In this document: in pieces, positions 40,611-51,778 of the stretch
Position numbering within the stretch: the stretch's first letter is position 1
Layout of the letters: each line of letters starts with the position of its first letter
From: Cylindrospermum sp. FACHB-282
Lineage (GTDB): Bacteria; Cyanobacteriota; Cyanobacteriia; Cyanobacteriales; Nostocaceae
Reading direction: 5' to 3'
DNA: 64,000 nt
NCBI RefSeq assembly: GCF_014697195.1
Contig: NZ_JACJRJ010000002.1
Span: 155,973 to 219,972 of the forward strand
Program-made: the position numbers and the translations under genes
The notes under the pieces: generated by a model
Seen by the model: only the letters and a program-made list of their open reading frames with translations
Database searches by the model: none
Told to the model about the DNA's origin: nothing

Positions 40611-43073
40611 CTATTTGCTGTAATATTCAGTTTGAGCATAGACGCTGATAATGCTATCACTAACTACAAAAAATGTGCCTTCTTGCTCATGTTTAGAGAA
40701 CTGCAAATTGGGGTATTTAGCAGCAACTTCTTCAGCAGTCATGGCTTTAGCTAAAATTTCATCTGGTAACAGTCCTGTAGCACCAATATAAAATACCAAA
40801 GGAGAAATTTTCTCCTGGTAAATTTTGTCAGTATATTGCTCTAACTTACTATTTGCTGCTGTCATTGCAGCAATAATTTCCTCCTTACTGACATTTTTAC
40901 CAGAGTGTTTAGCTTGCAATACTAGCACCAAAATATCAGCACCAACTTTGCTCAAAATTTCTGCAACTCTGTGATTGTTATCAAGTCCGAGAAAGTCATC
41001 AAAAATTGGTTTCATCAATTCATCAACTTTGGTAATTTTCATCCGCGCCGAAATTGATTTTGGTCTAAAAGCTATATTTTGATTAAATACCATTTCTAAG
41101 CTAGGACTGGTAAAAATCTCTCCAGTTTCTTTATCATAAGCTTCATATCTTCTTTCTAAGAATTTATTAGCAGAATAAAGCTTGCTCAGGTTGAGGATAT
41201 CTTGACTACCAATATCGATTTTATAGCTAACACGGGAGTCAATTTTCCCGTTATTTATAGCTTCGTTGAGGTCGGTGTAATCGTTGGTTGAGGGAAAATT
41301 GAGGTACAGGTTTTTAGATAAGTAATATTTTTTCAACTCATCTAATTGTTCTGGGATAAACACATCGGATTCATCGCGCAAGTAAGCAGAAATAATACTA
41401 GAGACAACTTTGATTTCTGCTAGTTGAGTGAATAAATCATCAATACTGCTGTGACTTACATCAAAGGGTACTAGAGGTAAGTTGTCTAATTGGATGGTGT
41501 ATTCAGCATGAAAATCAAATTTTTCAGCGTCAATAACACTTTTATCTTTAAGCAAATTAAAGGCTTTTTTATTGCTAATTTTGACTTGCAAAGATTTAAC
41601 ATTTATTTCACCATCACTGACAATGGTGTAATTATTAAAAGTAGCTAAGTCATTTACCAACAAACCTGCAACTTCAATAATCGGGGTTTTATCTTCAGCT
41701 TTGACAAGCTTGACTTTGCGGTTAACAAGCATATTGATAGTGGCGGTGTTGCGATTAATTTCAAACACACCCATTTCCACATAATCACCTTGAATGATAT
41801 TTTCTGTTTGTAACCAAGGCTTGATAAGTTCCCCATTTTCATCTCGTACACCTTTTACCCGCTTGACACCTTTTCTTTGATAGTTATCTTGCAGATTTTT
41901 GATGTTGACAATAATGCTTTGACGATATTCCGCAAAGATTTGGATAAGTTCGAGTAAGGAAATTCTGTTGTTGACTTTTACTTCATCAAATATTTCATGC
42001 TTTTCTAGAACATCGGGATAAAACAAAACAATGTCAATATCTTGAGCAAAGTTACAAATATCGTGATTGGTAAGTGCTTTAGCGTGTTTTTCTGTTAATG
42101 TGGCGTTAAATGTACTCCCCAGCGCATACTTCGCAGTATTCAAATTTCCTTCAGCTAAATTTGCTTTAGCAAAGGCATAAACTGATTCATGATTCTGCAT
42201 CACCGGGATATCTTGAAGTTGTTCATAAGCGTCTTTAGTGACTTGCTTATATTTATAGATAATCCCCTCATCTTCTGGTTTCAAACCCAAGATTTTAAGT
42301 GTCTGGCTTGTTCCGTAAATTTTCTTTGCAGTTTGAGAGAAAAACACCTGATAGCTGTAATCACTACCTAATGCTTCTTCGATTGATATTCCTACTGCTT
42401 CAGTTAATAAGTTCGCAGTGCTGTAAATTGCATCATACACTTCTTTAATATTTCCTGCTTGGACACAGCTACCAGAAAGATTATTGGCAATTTTAGCCAA
42501 TAATTTAAAATCAGAATAAGGTGAATAGGCGATAGTATTAACAAAAACATCTAGGTACTTGAGTTCGTTACATATCGCATCTAAAGCCTTTATTTCTGTA
42601 GTCGGGCTACTATCATTAGCATAACCGTCGCTGTGCAAAGTAATCGCTGTCAATTCACCAACTTTAATCAGGGTTTTAGCTAATTGCAATGACTGAGAAA
42701 TACAGGTAAGATAGCTGGCGCTAATTTTTTGAATTTCTTCTAAATACGGTGAATTCCGGCTCATCACTTCTTGAATTGGGATGCGTTGGAAATGACAAGT
42801 AACATCACCCTGAGAAGAATAAGATATTAGAGAAATAACTAACTGAGAGTTGCTGTATTCATCTAAAGTCAAAAGTTTAATTAGTGTGTCTTTCAAAGCA
42901 TCAATATCACTAGACATTGAGCCAGAACGATCAATGATAATGATACTATGAGCTACTGTTTTTTTAGGGATAGCATTAGGCTTGATTTCTAGATTAACTC
43001 TGTCTACTAAATAGTAATCTTTTTCTTTGCCAGCTAAGTTGTAAAGAATGAATTTTGCTGTTTGAGTTGACAT
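40611..43073 (-). CDS. Large von Willebrand factor A domain protein
   Basis: MIDAS DRSGSMSSDIDALKDTL (DxSxS) near the N-terminus, then a long region without recognisable domains. Confidence 0.88.
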   Translation of the reverse strand: MSTQTAKFILYNLAGKEKDYYLVDRVNLEIKPNAIPKKTVAHSIIIIDRSGSMSSDIDALKDTLIKLLTLDEYSNSQLVISLISYSSQGDVTCHFQRIPIQEVMSRNSPYLEEIQKISASYLTCISQSLQLAKTLIKVGELTAITLHSDGYANDSSPTTEIKALDAICNELKYLDVFVNTIAYSPYSDFKLLAKIANNLSGSCVQAGNIKEVYDAIYSTANLLTEAVGISIEEALGSDYSYQVFFSQTAKKIYGTSQTLKILGLKPEDEGIIYKYKQVTKDAYEQLQDIPVMQNHESVYAFAKANLAEGNLNTAKYALGSTFNATLTEKHAKALTNHDICNFAQDIDIVLFYPDVLEKHEIFDEVKVNNRISLLELIQIFAEYRQSIIVNIKNLQDNYQRKGVKRVKGVRDENGELIKPWLQTENIIQGDYVEMGVFEINRNTATINMLVNRKVKLVKAEDKTPIIEVAGLLVNDLATFNNYTIVSDGEINVKSLQVKISNKKAFNLLKDKSVIDAEKFDFHAEYTIQLDNLPLVPFDVSHSSIDDLFTQLAEIKVVSSIISAYLRDESDVFIPEQLDELKKYYLSKNLYLNFPSTNDYTDLNEAINNGKIDSRVSYKIDIGSQDILNLSKLYSANKFLERRYEAYDKETGEIFTSPSLEMVFNQNIAFRPKSISARMKITKVDELMKPIFDDFLGLDNNHRVAEILSKVGADILVLVLQAKHSGKNVSKEEIIAAMTAANSKLEQYTDKIYQEKISPLVFYIGATGLLPDEILAKAMTAEEVAAKYPNLQFSKHEQEGTFFVVSDSIISVYAQTEYYSK

Positions 43074-43528
43074 AGTTTTATCCTGAAGTTTTACAGTATT
43101 ATTCCAGTTTGTTTTTACCGCAAAATCTGGCAATGCTTTTTGAGTAAGTTACGGGTATTTTTTGTTTAAATAAATCGCTAAATTCGCCAAGACAAAAAAG
43201 ACAATATTTGTCAAGGTGTTAGGATTTATTATAATAATCAAAAAATCCGCGCTTAAAAATTTATGCCAATGTTAAAATTGACATAGAAAACACAAATTAC
43301 TATGTGGTGATAGTTGGATTTACGAAACGGGTGCTATGGACTATCCGCAACTACAAATCTGGGGCATCATCTTGTAAATTGCTTGGCACACTTAATTGAA
43401 TGTTCATAAATATATAGTACATTAGTACTAATAAAATGTCAAGTGGCTTCCTCTTCAGAGGCGGCGAGAATGCTGAATAATATAAGAGAGCGCTTCATAA
43501 TTCTTAATTATTCATCTGTACTAGAACA

Positions 43529-45037
43529 ATGGCGAGAGATTTACGGGGATTCATTAAAATTCTGGAAGAAAGAGGACAATTACGGCGAATTTCCGCTTTA
43601 GTTGACCCAGACTTAGAGATTGCGGAGATTTCCAACCGGATGCTGCAAAAGGGTGGGCCTGGGTTGTTGTTTGAAAATGTTAAAGGTGCTTCCTTCCCGG
43701 TGGCGGTGAATTTGATGGGTACCGTGGAAAGGATTTGTTGGGCGATGAATATGCAGCGTCCAGAGGAGTTGGAGACTCTGGGGAAAAAGCTGAGTATGCT
43801 GCAACAGCCAAAACCGCCGAAGAAGATTTCTCAGGCGATAGATTTTGGTAAAGTGCTGTTTGATGTGGTGAAGGCGAAACCGGGACGGGACTTTTTCCCC
43901 GCTTGTCAGCAAGTGGTGCTTCAAGGCAATGAGTTAGATTTAAATAAGTTGCCTTTGATACGTCCTTATATTGGTGATGCTGGCAGGATTATTACGTTGG
44001 GGCTAGTGATTACTAAGGATTGTGAGACTGGTACGCCAAATGTGGGTGTGTATCGTTTGCAACTGCAATCGGCGAATACGATGACAGTTCACTGGTTATC
44101 AGTGCGGGGTGGGGCGAGACATTTGCGGAAAGCGGCGGAACGGGGTAAAAAATTAGAGGTAGCGATCGCACTTGGCGTAGATCCTTTAATCATTATGGCA
44201 GCTGCCACACCCATCCCTGTAGATTTATCAGAATGGCTGTTTGCGGGGCTGTACGGCGGTTCTGGGGTGCAGTTGGCGAAGTGTAAAACCGTAGATTTGG
44301 AAGTTCCCGCAGATTCTGAATTTGTATTAGAAGGGACAATTACACCAGGGGAAGTTTTACCAGACGGGCCTTTTGGTGATCACATGGGTTATTACGGCGG
44401 CGTCGAGGATTCGCCCTTGATTCGCTTCCAGTGCATGACACACCGCAAAAATCCGATTTATCTAACCACATTCAGCGGTCGTCCACCCAAAGAAGAAGCG
44501 ATGATGGCGATCGCCTTAAATCGCATCTATACCCCCATCCTACGGCAACAAGTATCCGAAATTGTCGATTTCTTCTTACCAATGGAAGCTTTAAGTTACA
44601 AAGCGGCGATTATTTCCATTGATAAAGCATATCCGGGACAAGCACGACGGGCAGCTTTGGCGTTTTGGAGTGCCTTACCCCAATTTACATACACCAAATT
44701 TGTCATTGTCGTGGATAAAGACATAAATATTCGTGATCCGCGTCAAGTAGTGTGGGCAATTAGTTCCAAAGTTGACCCCACACGGGATGTATTTATCTTA
44801 CCAAATACTCCCTTTGACACGTTAGATTTTGCCAGTGAAAAACTGGGTTTAGGTGGACGCATGGGAATTGATGCAACGACAAAAATTCCCCCAGAAACTG
44901 AACATGAATGGGGTAAACCCCTAGAGTCAGATCCCAATGTGGCGGCGATGGTTGAAAAGCGATGGGCGGAGTATGGTTTAGCAGATTTGAAATTAGGAGA
45001 AGTTGATCCCAACTTATTCGGCTACGATATGAAGTAA
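43529..45037 (+). CDS. UbiD family decarboxylase
   Basis: RDLRGFIKILEERGQLRRI...GPFGDHMGYYGGVEDSPLIRFQCMTHRKNPIYLTTFSGRPPKEEAMM: UbiD hallmark sequence. Confidence 0.95.
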   Translation: MARDLRGFIKILEERGQLRRISALVDPDLEIAEISNRMLQKGGPGLLFENVKGASFPVAVNLMGTVERICWAMNMQRPEELETLGKKLSMLQQPKPPKKISQAIDFGKVLFDVVKAKPGRDFFPACQQVVLQGNELDLNKLPLIRPYIGDAGRIITLGLVITKDCETGTPNVGVYRLQLQSANTMTVHWLSVRGGARHLRKAAERGKKLEVAIALGVDPLIIMAAATPIPVDLSEWLFAGLYGGSGVQLAKCKTVDLEVPADSEFVLEGTITPGEVLPDGPFGDHMGYYGGVEDSPLIRFQCMTHRKNPIYLTTFSGRPPKEEAMMAIALNRIYTPILRQQVSEIVDFFLPMEALSYKAAIISIDKAYPGQARRAALAFWSALPQFTYTKFVIVVDKDINIRDPRQVVWAISSKVDPTRDVFILPNTPFDTLDFASEKLGLGGRMGIDATTKIPPETEHEWGKPLESDPNVAAMVEKRWAEYGLADLKLGEVDPNLFGYDMK

Positions 45038-45082
45038 TACCCACAAAACCCCTCCACGAAACATCCGGGAGGGGAGATTTCC

Positions 45083-45334
45083 TTAAAATGCAAAACCTGG
45101 GACGCCTAGCCTGATATAAATATCTCTTTGAACATCCGTAAAAGCTCTTCTGCCATGAAGTATTCTAGTGTTATAAATATCAGCATTAGTTTCAAATCCT
45201 CTAAAAAGTAAGACACCAGAAGATTTAAATAGACTAATAACTGCCTCTTTATCTATTTCCAAAATCCTGGCATTATTGATATTAATAATTTGTTGACCTA
45301 TTCTTTCTGATATTGGCTGTAAATTAATTTTCAT
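45083..45334 (-). pseudogene. TauD/TfdA-type dioxygenase remnant with in-frame internal deletion
   Basis: N-terminal IDKEAVISLFKSSGVLLFRGFETNADIYN joined directly to C-terminal TRILHGRRAFTDVQRDIYIRLGVPGF; the catalytic HxD core is missing. Confidence 0.75.
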
Positions 45335-45563
45335 AAAACCTAATAAGTGCTGAGTAATTTTCTAAACACAATAAAACACAATATAATATTCACATTTTAG
45401 ACTCAATAGTAATTATTGTGTTGCATCCACCAGGGAGAATGAGAATAAAATTATTAATTTTTGTTACAGAATTCGCTTTGAATTTTAAGTAATCTAGCTA
45501 TAAAGCTAACCCCAATTTATGTAAAATCCGACGTTAAAATAGAACAATAGTATTAGTGCTGGT

Positions 45564-46124
45564 GTGAAAAAGTTTAGAGCAGTTATGAAAAAAACATTTA
45601 AAAATTCGGCATCACAACTAGTGATGGGATTATCCCTAAGTTGTATTAGTGTGATGATTAATAGTGGGATAGCTAATCAAATAGTTTTGGCGAAAACCGC
45701 CAATCCAGTAAAATGTGATATTTTTGCCTATGTGACTGAGAAAGATCCCCAAGGTTTAAATGTGCGGAGTGGTGCAAGTACCAGGAACAAAATTTTAGGC
45801 ACAGTACCCACCAACGAAACAGTTAAAATTATTGCTGTTTTGGGAAATTGGGTAAAGATTATTAATGCTAGTGATGGTTTTAAAGGAACTGGTTGGGTGT
45901 CTGTGCTCAAGTTAGGCATATCAACACGGGGCTATGGTTCTAATGGCGTGAATCTTTACGCCAATGCTAATCAACAAAGCAAAAAAGTAGGACGAGTTTC
46001 CCCTGATGTAAATGTTAATTTGTTAGGCTGTCAGAGCAATTGGGCATGGGTGGAATATCAAGGTGTTAAGGGTTGGTTGAAAAAAGAAGATCAATGTGGC
46101 GCTGCCCTTACTAGTTGTTCTTAA
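45564..46124 (+). CDS. Exported protein with two SH3b domains
   Basis: Signal-like N-terminus; PQGLNVRSGASTRNKILGTVPTNETVKIIAVLGNWVKI and YGSNGVNLYANANQQSKKVGRVSPDVNVNLLGCQSNWAWVEYQGVKGWLKK. Confidence 0.88.
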   Translation: MKKFRAVMKKTFKNSASQLVMGLSLSCISVMINSGIANQIVLAKTANPVKCDIFAYVTEKDPQGLNVRSGASTRNKILGTVPTNETVKIIAVLGNWVKIINASDGFKGTGWVSVLKLGISTRGYGSNGVNLYANANQQSKKVGRVSPDVNVNLLGCQSNWAWVEYQGVKGWLKKEDQCGAALTSCS

Positions 46125-46294
46125 TCAAATAGCCGTTTTGAAAAACCTATGCAAATCTAAAAAAACGTTATACCAATTCAAAATTCAAAATTAATAAAGC
46201 TTGATTTCATAGGTTTCCGGGCTTGTATTTGTCACATTCTTTTTTTCAAATAGGTATTAGTTGAATATATTTACTGTACACATATCAAATGTGG

Positions 46295-46327
46295 AAAAAA
46301 AGCCACCCTCTAGGGTGGCAAAAAAAT
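46295..46327 (-). terminator. Rho-independent terminator of glnA
   Basis: GCCACCCT-CT-AGGGTGGC flanked by A/T runs on both sides; TTTTTTT follows on the minus strand. May work in both directions. Confidence 0.85.
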
Positions 46328-46343
46328 TTACTAATTGTTGAAA

Positions 46344-47759
46344 TTAGCAATCGTAATAGAGATAAAACTCATAAGGATGAGGACGCAACTGCATTTGCTT
46401 AACTTCGTTAACTAGCTTGTAGTCAATCCAGTTTTGGATAAAGTCTTGAGAAAACACGCCTGTATCTGTCAAGAAAGCGTGATCGTTTTCTAGTGCTTCT
46501 AATGCCAATTCTAGAGAACCTGGAGTTGAAGGAATTTTTGCCAACTCTTCTGGAGACAGTTCATAGATATTCTTATCTAAGGGTTCACCAGGATGGATTT
46601 TGTTCTTAATACCATCAATACCAGCACAAAGCATAGCAGCGAATGCTAAGTAAGGGTTAGAAGTAGCATCTGGACAACGGAACTCTAACCGCTTGGCTTT
46701 GGGGTTATCACCAGACAGAGGAATCCGCACAGAAGCAGAACGGTTACCTTGGGAGTAAGCCAAGTTTACAGGTGCTTCATAACCAGGTACTAGGCGCTTG
46801 TAAGAGTTGGTGGTGGGGTTGGTGATTGCCAATAGTGCTGGTGCGTGCTTGAGAATACCACCAATGTAGTACAGTCCCATTTCACTCATACCAGCGTACT
46901 TATCACCTGCAAACAGGGGTTTACCATCTTTCCAGATAGACTGGTGACAGTGCATACCAGAACCGTTATCGCCAAAAACTGGTTTTGGCATGAAGGTGAC
47001 GGTTTTGCCGTACTTTCTGGCAACGTTCTTGATGACGTACTTGTAAGTCATCAGCCAGTCTGCTGCTTCGATTAATTTACCAAATTTGAAGCCTAGTTCG
47101 CACTGACCACCAGTAGCCACTTCGTGGTGTTGCTTTTCAATGGGTACACCGCAATCTGCCATTGTTAACAACATTTCTGTCCGAATATCTTGGAAGGTAT
47201 CCGTGGGTGCAACTGGGAAGTAACCTTCTTTGAAGCGTGTTTTGTAACCGAGGTTGGGGCCTTCCTCTCTGCCGGTGTTCCAACGCGCTTCTGCGGAGTC
47301 TACGTAGTAGTAGCCTGCATTGGCGGTTTGGTCGTAACGGACATCATCAAAGATGAAGAATTCAGCTTCTGGCCCAAAGAAGGCTGTATCACCAAGTCCA
47401 GTGGAAGCTAAGTAATCTATTGCTTTTTGGGCAATAACCCGTGGGCAACGGTTGTACCATTCACCCGTCCGTGGTTCTTTAATGCTACAAATTATACTTA
47501 GAGTTGGCTCCTTCATGAACGGGTCGATCCAAGTGGTGTTTGGATCAAGTACCATTGTCATGTCTGATTCTTCGATGCCTTTCCAACCCCGAATACTGGA
47601 ACCGTCGAAAGGTACACCATCAGAGAATGAACTCTCATCGATTTGGTTTTGGTACACGGTGAGATGCTGCCAAGTACCTAGTGTATCGATGAATTTCAGA
47701 TCAATCATCTGAATTTTTTTGTCTTGAATCAACTTCAAGACTTCTTTTGGGGTTGTCAT
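46344..47759 (-). CDS. glnA: Glutamine synthetase type I
   Basis: [87 protein letters not shown], adenylylation-site-like C-terminus [13 protein letters not shown]. Confidence 0.98.
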   Translation of the reverse strand: MTTPKEVLKLIQDKKIQMIDLKFIDTLGTWQHLTVYQNQIDESSFSDGVPFDGSSIRGWKGIEESDMTMVLDPNTTWIDPFMKEPTLSIICSIKEPRTGEWYNRCPRVIAQKAIDYLASTGLGDTAFFGPEAEFFIFDDVRYDQTANAGYYYVDSAEARWNTGREEGPNLGYKTRFKEGYFPVAPTDTFQDIRTEMLLTMADCGVPIEKQHHEVATGGQCELGFKFGKLIEAADWLMTYKYVIKNVARKYGKTVTFMPKPVFGDNGSGMHCHQSIWKDGKPLFAGDKYAGMSEMGLYYIGGILKHAPALLAITNPTTNSYKRLVPGYEAPVNLAYSQGNRSASVRIPLSGDNPKAKRLEFRCPDATSNPYLAFAAMLCAGIDGIKNKIHPGEPLDKNIYELSPEELAKIPSTPGSLELALEALENDHAFLTDTGVFSQDFIQNWIDYKLVNEVKQMQLRPHPYEFYLYYDC

Positions 47760-47886
47760 TGTTACTCCTTCTGTAGCCAATTAACTAAAGTCAAACCAGA
47801 ATCTGCTAAAGCATCCTAACCCTGCGGAACTAACCCAAGTTGCGACACACCTGAAATATCCTAGATACTAGACATTGGGTAAATTT

Positions 47887-47900
47887 GTAGCCTTTGATAC
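47887..47900 (-). promoter_or_regulatory. NtcA-type binding site upstream of glnA
   Basis: GTA-N8-TAC; minus strand GTATCAAAGGCTAC, then TAGGAT (TAN3T -10) 23 nt downstream, the spacing of a class II NtcA promoter. Confidence 0.8.
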
Positions 47901-48120
47901 AGATTATCCTGATTACAGGTTATATTAACCTTTCTCGGCTGATCTGCACAAAACTGGAAAGTTCATCACATCATGGGACAACTTTGGCATAGAATCCTTA
48001 GATAGCGGATGGATTGTTTTTGTGCCGAGTCTATTTTAAATGGCACAAAAAATTTACTGGTGCATGAGTGCAGTCAAATAAATATCAAACCACAGATAGT
48101 AATGATTGGGAGAAACAGGA

Positions 48121-48630
48121 ATGCGCGATGCAGTAACAAGTTTAATTAAGAATTATGACGTAACCGGACGGTATTTTGACCGGAATGCGATCGATAGCCT
48201 CAAGTCTTACTTTGAAAGCGGTACAGCACGAGTGCAGGCAGCAGCGGCAATTAATTCCAATGCGTCGGCAATTGTCAAACAGGCTGGTTCTAAGTTATTT
48301 GAAGAACAGCCAGAATTGATTCGCCCTAGTGGTAACGCCTATACGACTCGTCGTTATGCGGCTTGTCTGCGGGATATGGACTACTACCTACGCTATGCTA
48401 CCTATGCCCTGGTTGCTGGTAACACCAATGTGTTGGATGAACGCGTGCTGCAAGGTTTGCGGGAAACTTACAATTCTTTAGGCGTTCCTATTGGGCCTAC
48501 GGTTCGCGGTGTCCAGATTATGAAGGATCTAGTGAAGGCACAGGTTGCAGGGGCTGGTATCGCCAATACGGCTTTTGTGGATGAACCTTTTGACCATATC
48601 ACTCGTGAGTTGAGCGAGAGAGATATTTAG
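48121..48630 (+). CDS. apcF: Allophycocyanin beta-18-type subunit
   Basis: MRDAVTSLIKNYDVTGRYFDRNAIDSLKSYFESGTARVQAAAAINSNASAIV...RRYAACLRDMDYYLRYATYALVAGN (phycobilin Cys-84 region); next to glnA as recalled for Anabaena 7120. Confidence 0.88.
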   Translation: MRDAVTSLIKNYDVTGRYFDRNAIDSLKSYFESGTARVQAAAAINSNASAIVKQAGSKLFEEQPELIRPSGNAYTTRRYAACLRDMDYYLRYATYALVAGNTNVLDERVLQGLRETYNSLGVPIGPTVRGVQIMKDLVKAQVAGAGIANTAFVDEPFDHITRELSERDI

Positions 48631-48786
48631 CTAATTTAAGCCAGGGCGATTATAAATCGCGGCTATACAAATAAAGTCCGCCTACGCGGGATCAATGACT
48701 ATCGCACTTTGGCTTTATTAGCAAGGTGCGTTTACTTTTTTTTAAACCTAAAATAAAACTATAGTTAGCGGTCTGATGCTTAAGCT

Positions 48787-49428
48787 ATGTTTGCCCTAAT
48801 ATCACCAGATAAAACCCAAATTCCCCCAGGTGCAGTGGTGCGGATGCCAGCAACTTGGGAAGAATATCAAACTCTCTGCCAACAACGGGGCGATCGCACA
48901 ATTCCCCGGCTAAAATATCGAGATGGGGAAGTTCTGCTGATGTCACCGTTGCCACAACATGGTCGAGATGTTCACCTCATCGCCAGTGTAATTACTACCC
49001 TTCTCGATTATTTTCAGCTTGAGTATGATGCTTTCACCCCGGTGACAATGGAACTCCCCGAAGAAAGCGGACTAGAACCCGATTACTGTTTCTACATTGA
49101 CAACTGGCAAGCTGTATCTGGCAAAAAGCGCATTAACTGGAGTATTGATCCACCTCCTGATCTGGTGCTGGAAATTGATGTCACCAGTTATACTGATGTC
49201 AACGACTATCTACCCTATCGAGTGCCAGAAATTTGGCTGTGTAAACAAAAGCAACTGTTTATTTATCAACTTCACCAAAACAGCTATTTATCCCAAACCC
49301 ATAGCCGCTACTTCCCTAATGTTGACTTACATGGGATTGTCCAGCAGTGTTTGAAAACTGCCTATAACCGCAATACGAGTGCAGCCATACGAGAACTGAG
49401 GCAATTCCTTGATCATGAAAAATCCTAA
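48787..49428 (+). CDS. Uma2 family endonuclease-like protein
   Basis: LKYRDGEVLLMSPLPQHGRDVHLI...GLEPDYCFYIDNW...[17 protein letters not shown]. Confidence 0.88.
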   Translation: MFALISPDKTQIPPGAVVRMPATWEEYQTLCQQRGDRTIPRLKYRDGEVLLMSPLPQHGRDVHLIASVITTLLDYFQLEYDAFTPVTMELPEESGLEPDYCFYIDNWQAVSGKKRINWSIDPPPDLVLEIDVTSYTDVNDYLPYRVPEIWLCKQKQLFIYQLHQNSYLSQTHSRYFPNVDLHGIVQQCLKTAYNRNTSAAIRELRQFLDHEKS

Positions 49429-49555
49429 CCCATAAAAACTCATTTTTTACTCGTAGTTATGCGGGAAAAGACTTCAAGATTTCTGTGACCAAACTTTTTG
49501 ACTTGGCTACAACATCTATGCTTTAGATTTAATATCATCAGGAGAGTCAATTTAA

Positions 49556-50374
49556 TTGGTTAAACAGCGACTAGATACGCTTTTAGTAGATTTAGGTTTA
49601 TGTGGATCTCGTCAGCTAGCACAGCGGCTAATTCAAGCTGGGGAGGTGACGGTGAATCAACAAATGATTGATAAAGCCGGGACTGAGGTTGATGTTGCGG
49701 CGCAAATTCAAGTAAAAGAACGTCCTCCTTTTGTGTCTAGAGGTGGGGAAAAACTCTCTAAGGCTTTAGAAATCTTTGCAATTCCTGTAGCTGGACGGAT
49801 TTGTTTGGATGGGGGAATTTCTACGGGTGGTTTTACTGATTGTTTATTGCAAGCCGGCGCCATCCAAGTTTACGGGGTTGATGTTGGTTACGGACAAGTT
49901 GATTGGAAAATCAGAACTGATGAACGGGTAGTTTTAAAAGAACGTACCAATTTACGTCAACTACAACCACAAGATTTATATGCTGAAAATGCAACGCTTC
50001 CTGATTTGGCGGTGGTGGATGTGTCGTTTATTTCTTTAACTAAGATTTTGCCTGCTTTGTGGCAATTGACGCAATCTCCCAGAGAGGCTGTGTTGCTGGT
50101 GAAACCACAATTTGAGGTTGGGAGGTCTCGTGTGGGTAAGAAGGGTGTTGTGCGCGATCCTAGTGACCAGGCTGGGGCGATTTTCCAGGTGTTGCAGGTG
50201 GCTCTAGAGTTAGGATGGAAATATCAGGGGTTAACTTGGTCGCCAATAACCGGGCCTGCGGGGAATATTGAGTATCTTTTGTGGTTGGGAATGGAAGGTG
50301 AAACACCACCGCCAGATTTAGAGGCGATTTTGCAAATGACGAAGAAAGTAGTTCAGGAGTTTCTAAAAAAATAG
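49556..50374 (+). CDS. tlyA: TlyA family S4-domain rRNA methyltransferase
   Basis: S4: RLDTLLVDLGLCGSRQLAQRLIQAGEVTVN; methyltransferase: SRGGEKLSKALE...CLDGGISTGGFTDCLLQAGA. Confidence 0.93.
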   Translation: MVKQRLDTLLVDLGLCGSRQLAQRLIQAGEVTVNQQMIDKAGTEVDVAAQIQVKERPPFVSRGGEKLSKALEIFAIPVAGRICLDGGISTGGFTDCLLQAGAIQVYGVDVGYGQVDWKIRTDERVVLKERTNLRQLQPQDLYAENATLPDLAVVDVSFISLTKILPALWQLTQSPREAVLLVKPQFEVGRSRVGKKGVVRDPSDQAGAIFQVLQVALELGWKYQGLTWSPITGPAGNIEYLLWLGMEGETPPPDLEAILQMTKKVVQEFLKK

Positions 50375-50494
50375 CTAATGACTGGAAATCGTAGCTACCA
50401 GAACGAACTCCGACGTCGGAGATTAAATAACTAAAATTATTCTAGGCTTTAAAAGAATGAAACAGCCCTGGTAAAAATATTTACTATTTAATCA

Positions 50495-50959
50495 ATGGGA
50501 GATTTAAAAATGAGTAATCAATTCGGTTTGTCATCTCTCTATAGACAAGATTATGAATTATGGCTGGAGTCAACTATTAATCAGTTGCGACAGCATGACT
50601 TTGATAATTTAGATATTGATTTATTAATAGAAGAAATAGAGGAAATGGGTGGGAGCTTAAAAGATGCTTTAGAAAATAATTTAATTGTTATTTTAGCCCA
50701 TTTACTTAAATGGAAATATCAACCCGGTCATCGTTCAGGAAGTTGGCGAGGGAGTATTAAAGAACATCGTCGCCGCATTAATAAATCTATCCAAAAACAT
50801 CCCAGTTTGAGCAGATATTATGAGACTATTTTTGAGGAATGTTATCCTCCTGCTTTAGATTGGGCGGTGGAAGAAACCGGGTTATCTCAAGATATTTTTC
50901 CACCACAATGTCCCTTTACTCGTCAACAGGTAATAGATAGTCAATTTTTACCTGATTAA
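50495..50959 (+). CDS. DUF29 family protein
   Basis: LYRQDYELWLESTINQLRQHDFDNLDIDLLIEEIEEMGGSLKDALENNLIVILAHLLKWKYQP. Confidence 0.9.
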   Translation: MGDLKMSNQFGLSSLYRQDYELWLESTINQLRQHDFDNLDIDLLIEEIEEMGGSLKDALENNLIVILAHLLKWKYQPGHRSGSWRGSIKEHRRRINKSIQKHPSLSRYYETIFEECYPPALDWAVEETGLSQDIFPPQCPFTRQQVIDSQFLPD

Positions 50960-51189
50960 AAGCCAAAAAAATGCTAGTACATATTGTTTAAGGCATTACC
51001 GCTGATGTTAGAAGCTATTGGGCGTAATGACTAAATCAGCGGTGGTGAATCTAGGAAACGATTAGGGACTTCCGATTAAAAAAAAATATCCAACTAATTC
51101 TTGTGGGGTGGGCTTCTAGCCCGCCCAGTTTATTGGACTGGCGGGACGCCCATCCTACAAGATGGGATAATTTATTTGTTGGGGTTCCC

Positions 51190-51435
51190 TTAAACGTCGT
51201 ATATTAGGCACTCTACGGAATCTGGATGGTTGTCGCAATAGTTTTCTAAGGAGTTTTGTTGTTGTTTTGCTCGCTGTTGATCTGCTTTTTCAGCTTGCAA
51301 TTCTTCGACGATGTCCCAGGCTACAGCACAACCGGCGGAGTTACTGCCATTAATATCGCAGGTTTCGCGGGCTTCGGCGATCGCATCGACAATTGTTTGC
51401 TCAAGACTGGTAGTTGCATTTAAAGTTGTGGTCAT
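51190..51435 (-). CDS. cp12: CP12 family protein
   Basis: LEQTIVDAIAEARETCDINGSNSAGCAVAWDIVEELQAEKADQ...LENYCDNHPDSVECLIYDV; both Cys pairs, AWD_VEEL motif. Confidence 0.95.
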   Translation of the reverse strand: MTTTLNATTSLEQTIVDAIAEARETCDINGSNSAGCAVAWDIVEELQAEKADQQRAKQQQNSLENYCDNHPDSVECLIYDV

Positions 51436-51778
51436 GTTTTTTACCTTTGATCCTTGTGATAAAAACTGATTGTGAGCGGCTGTTAACATCAGGAAACTCA
51501 CATTTCTTTTAGTTTAGATAAGTTCCGCAAAAGAGTTTGGTGTAAACACCGTCATTCTTTTAGCGAAAATGAGTGGTGAAAGCCCTCTTGTCATTTGCAA
51601 TTTTTCAAGCTATTCAAGTTTCACCTGTTGCAATAACTGTTGAGTTTCGGGCTGTTTATGTACGCAACTCATCTGTTTTGCGGGTTACATTTAATTTAAC
51701 TGAATTTCTTAAAAACATATTGTATTTGAGGCTACAAAATAATTTTTATTTATGAGCAGGGCTGAGGCGAGTTACATT

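Noticed and set aside
43613-43924. 103 aa minus-strand ORF
   Set aside because: Antisense to the UbiD gene; composition typical of reverse-frame translation.
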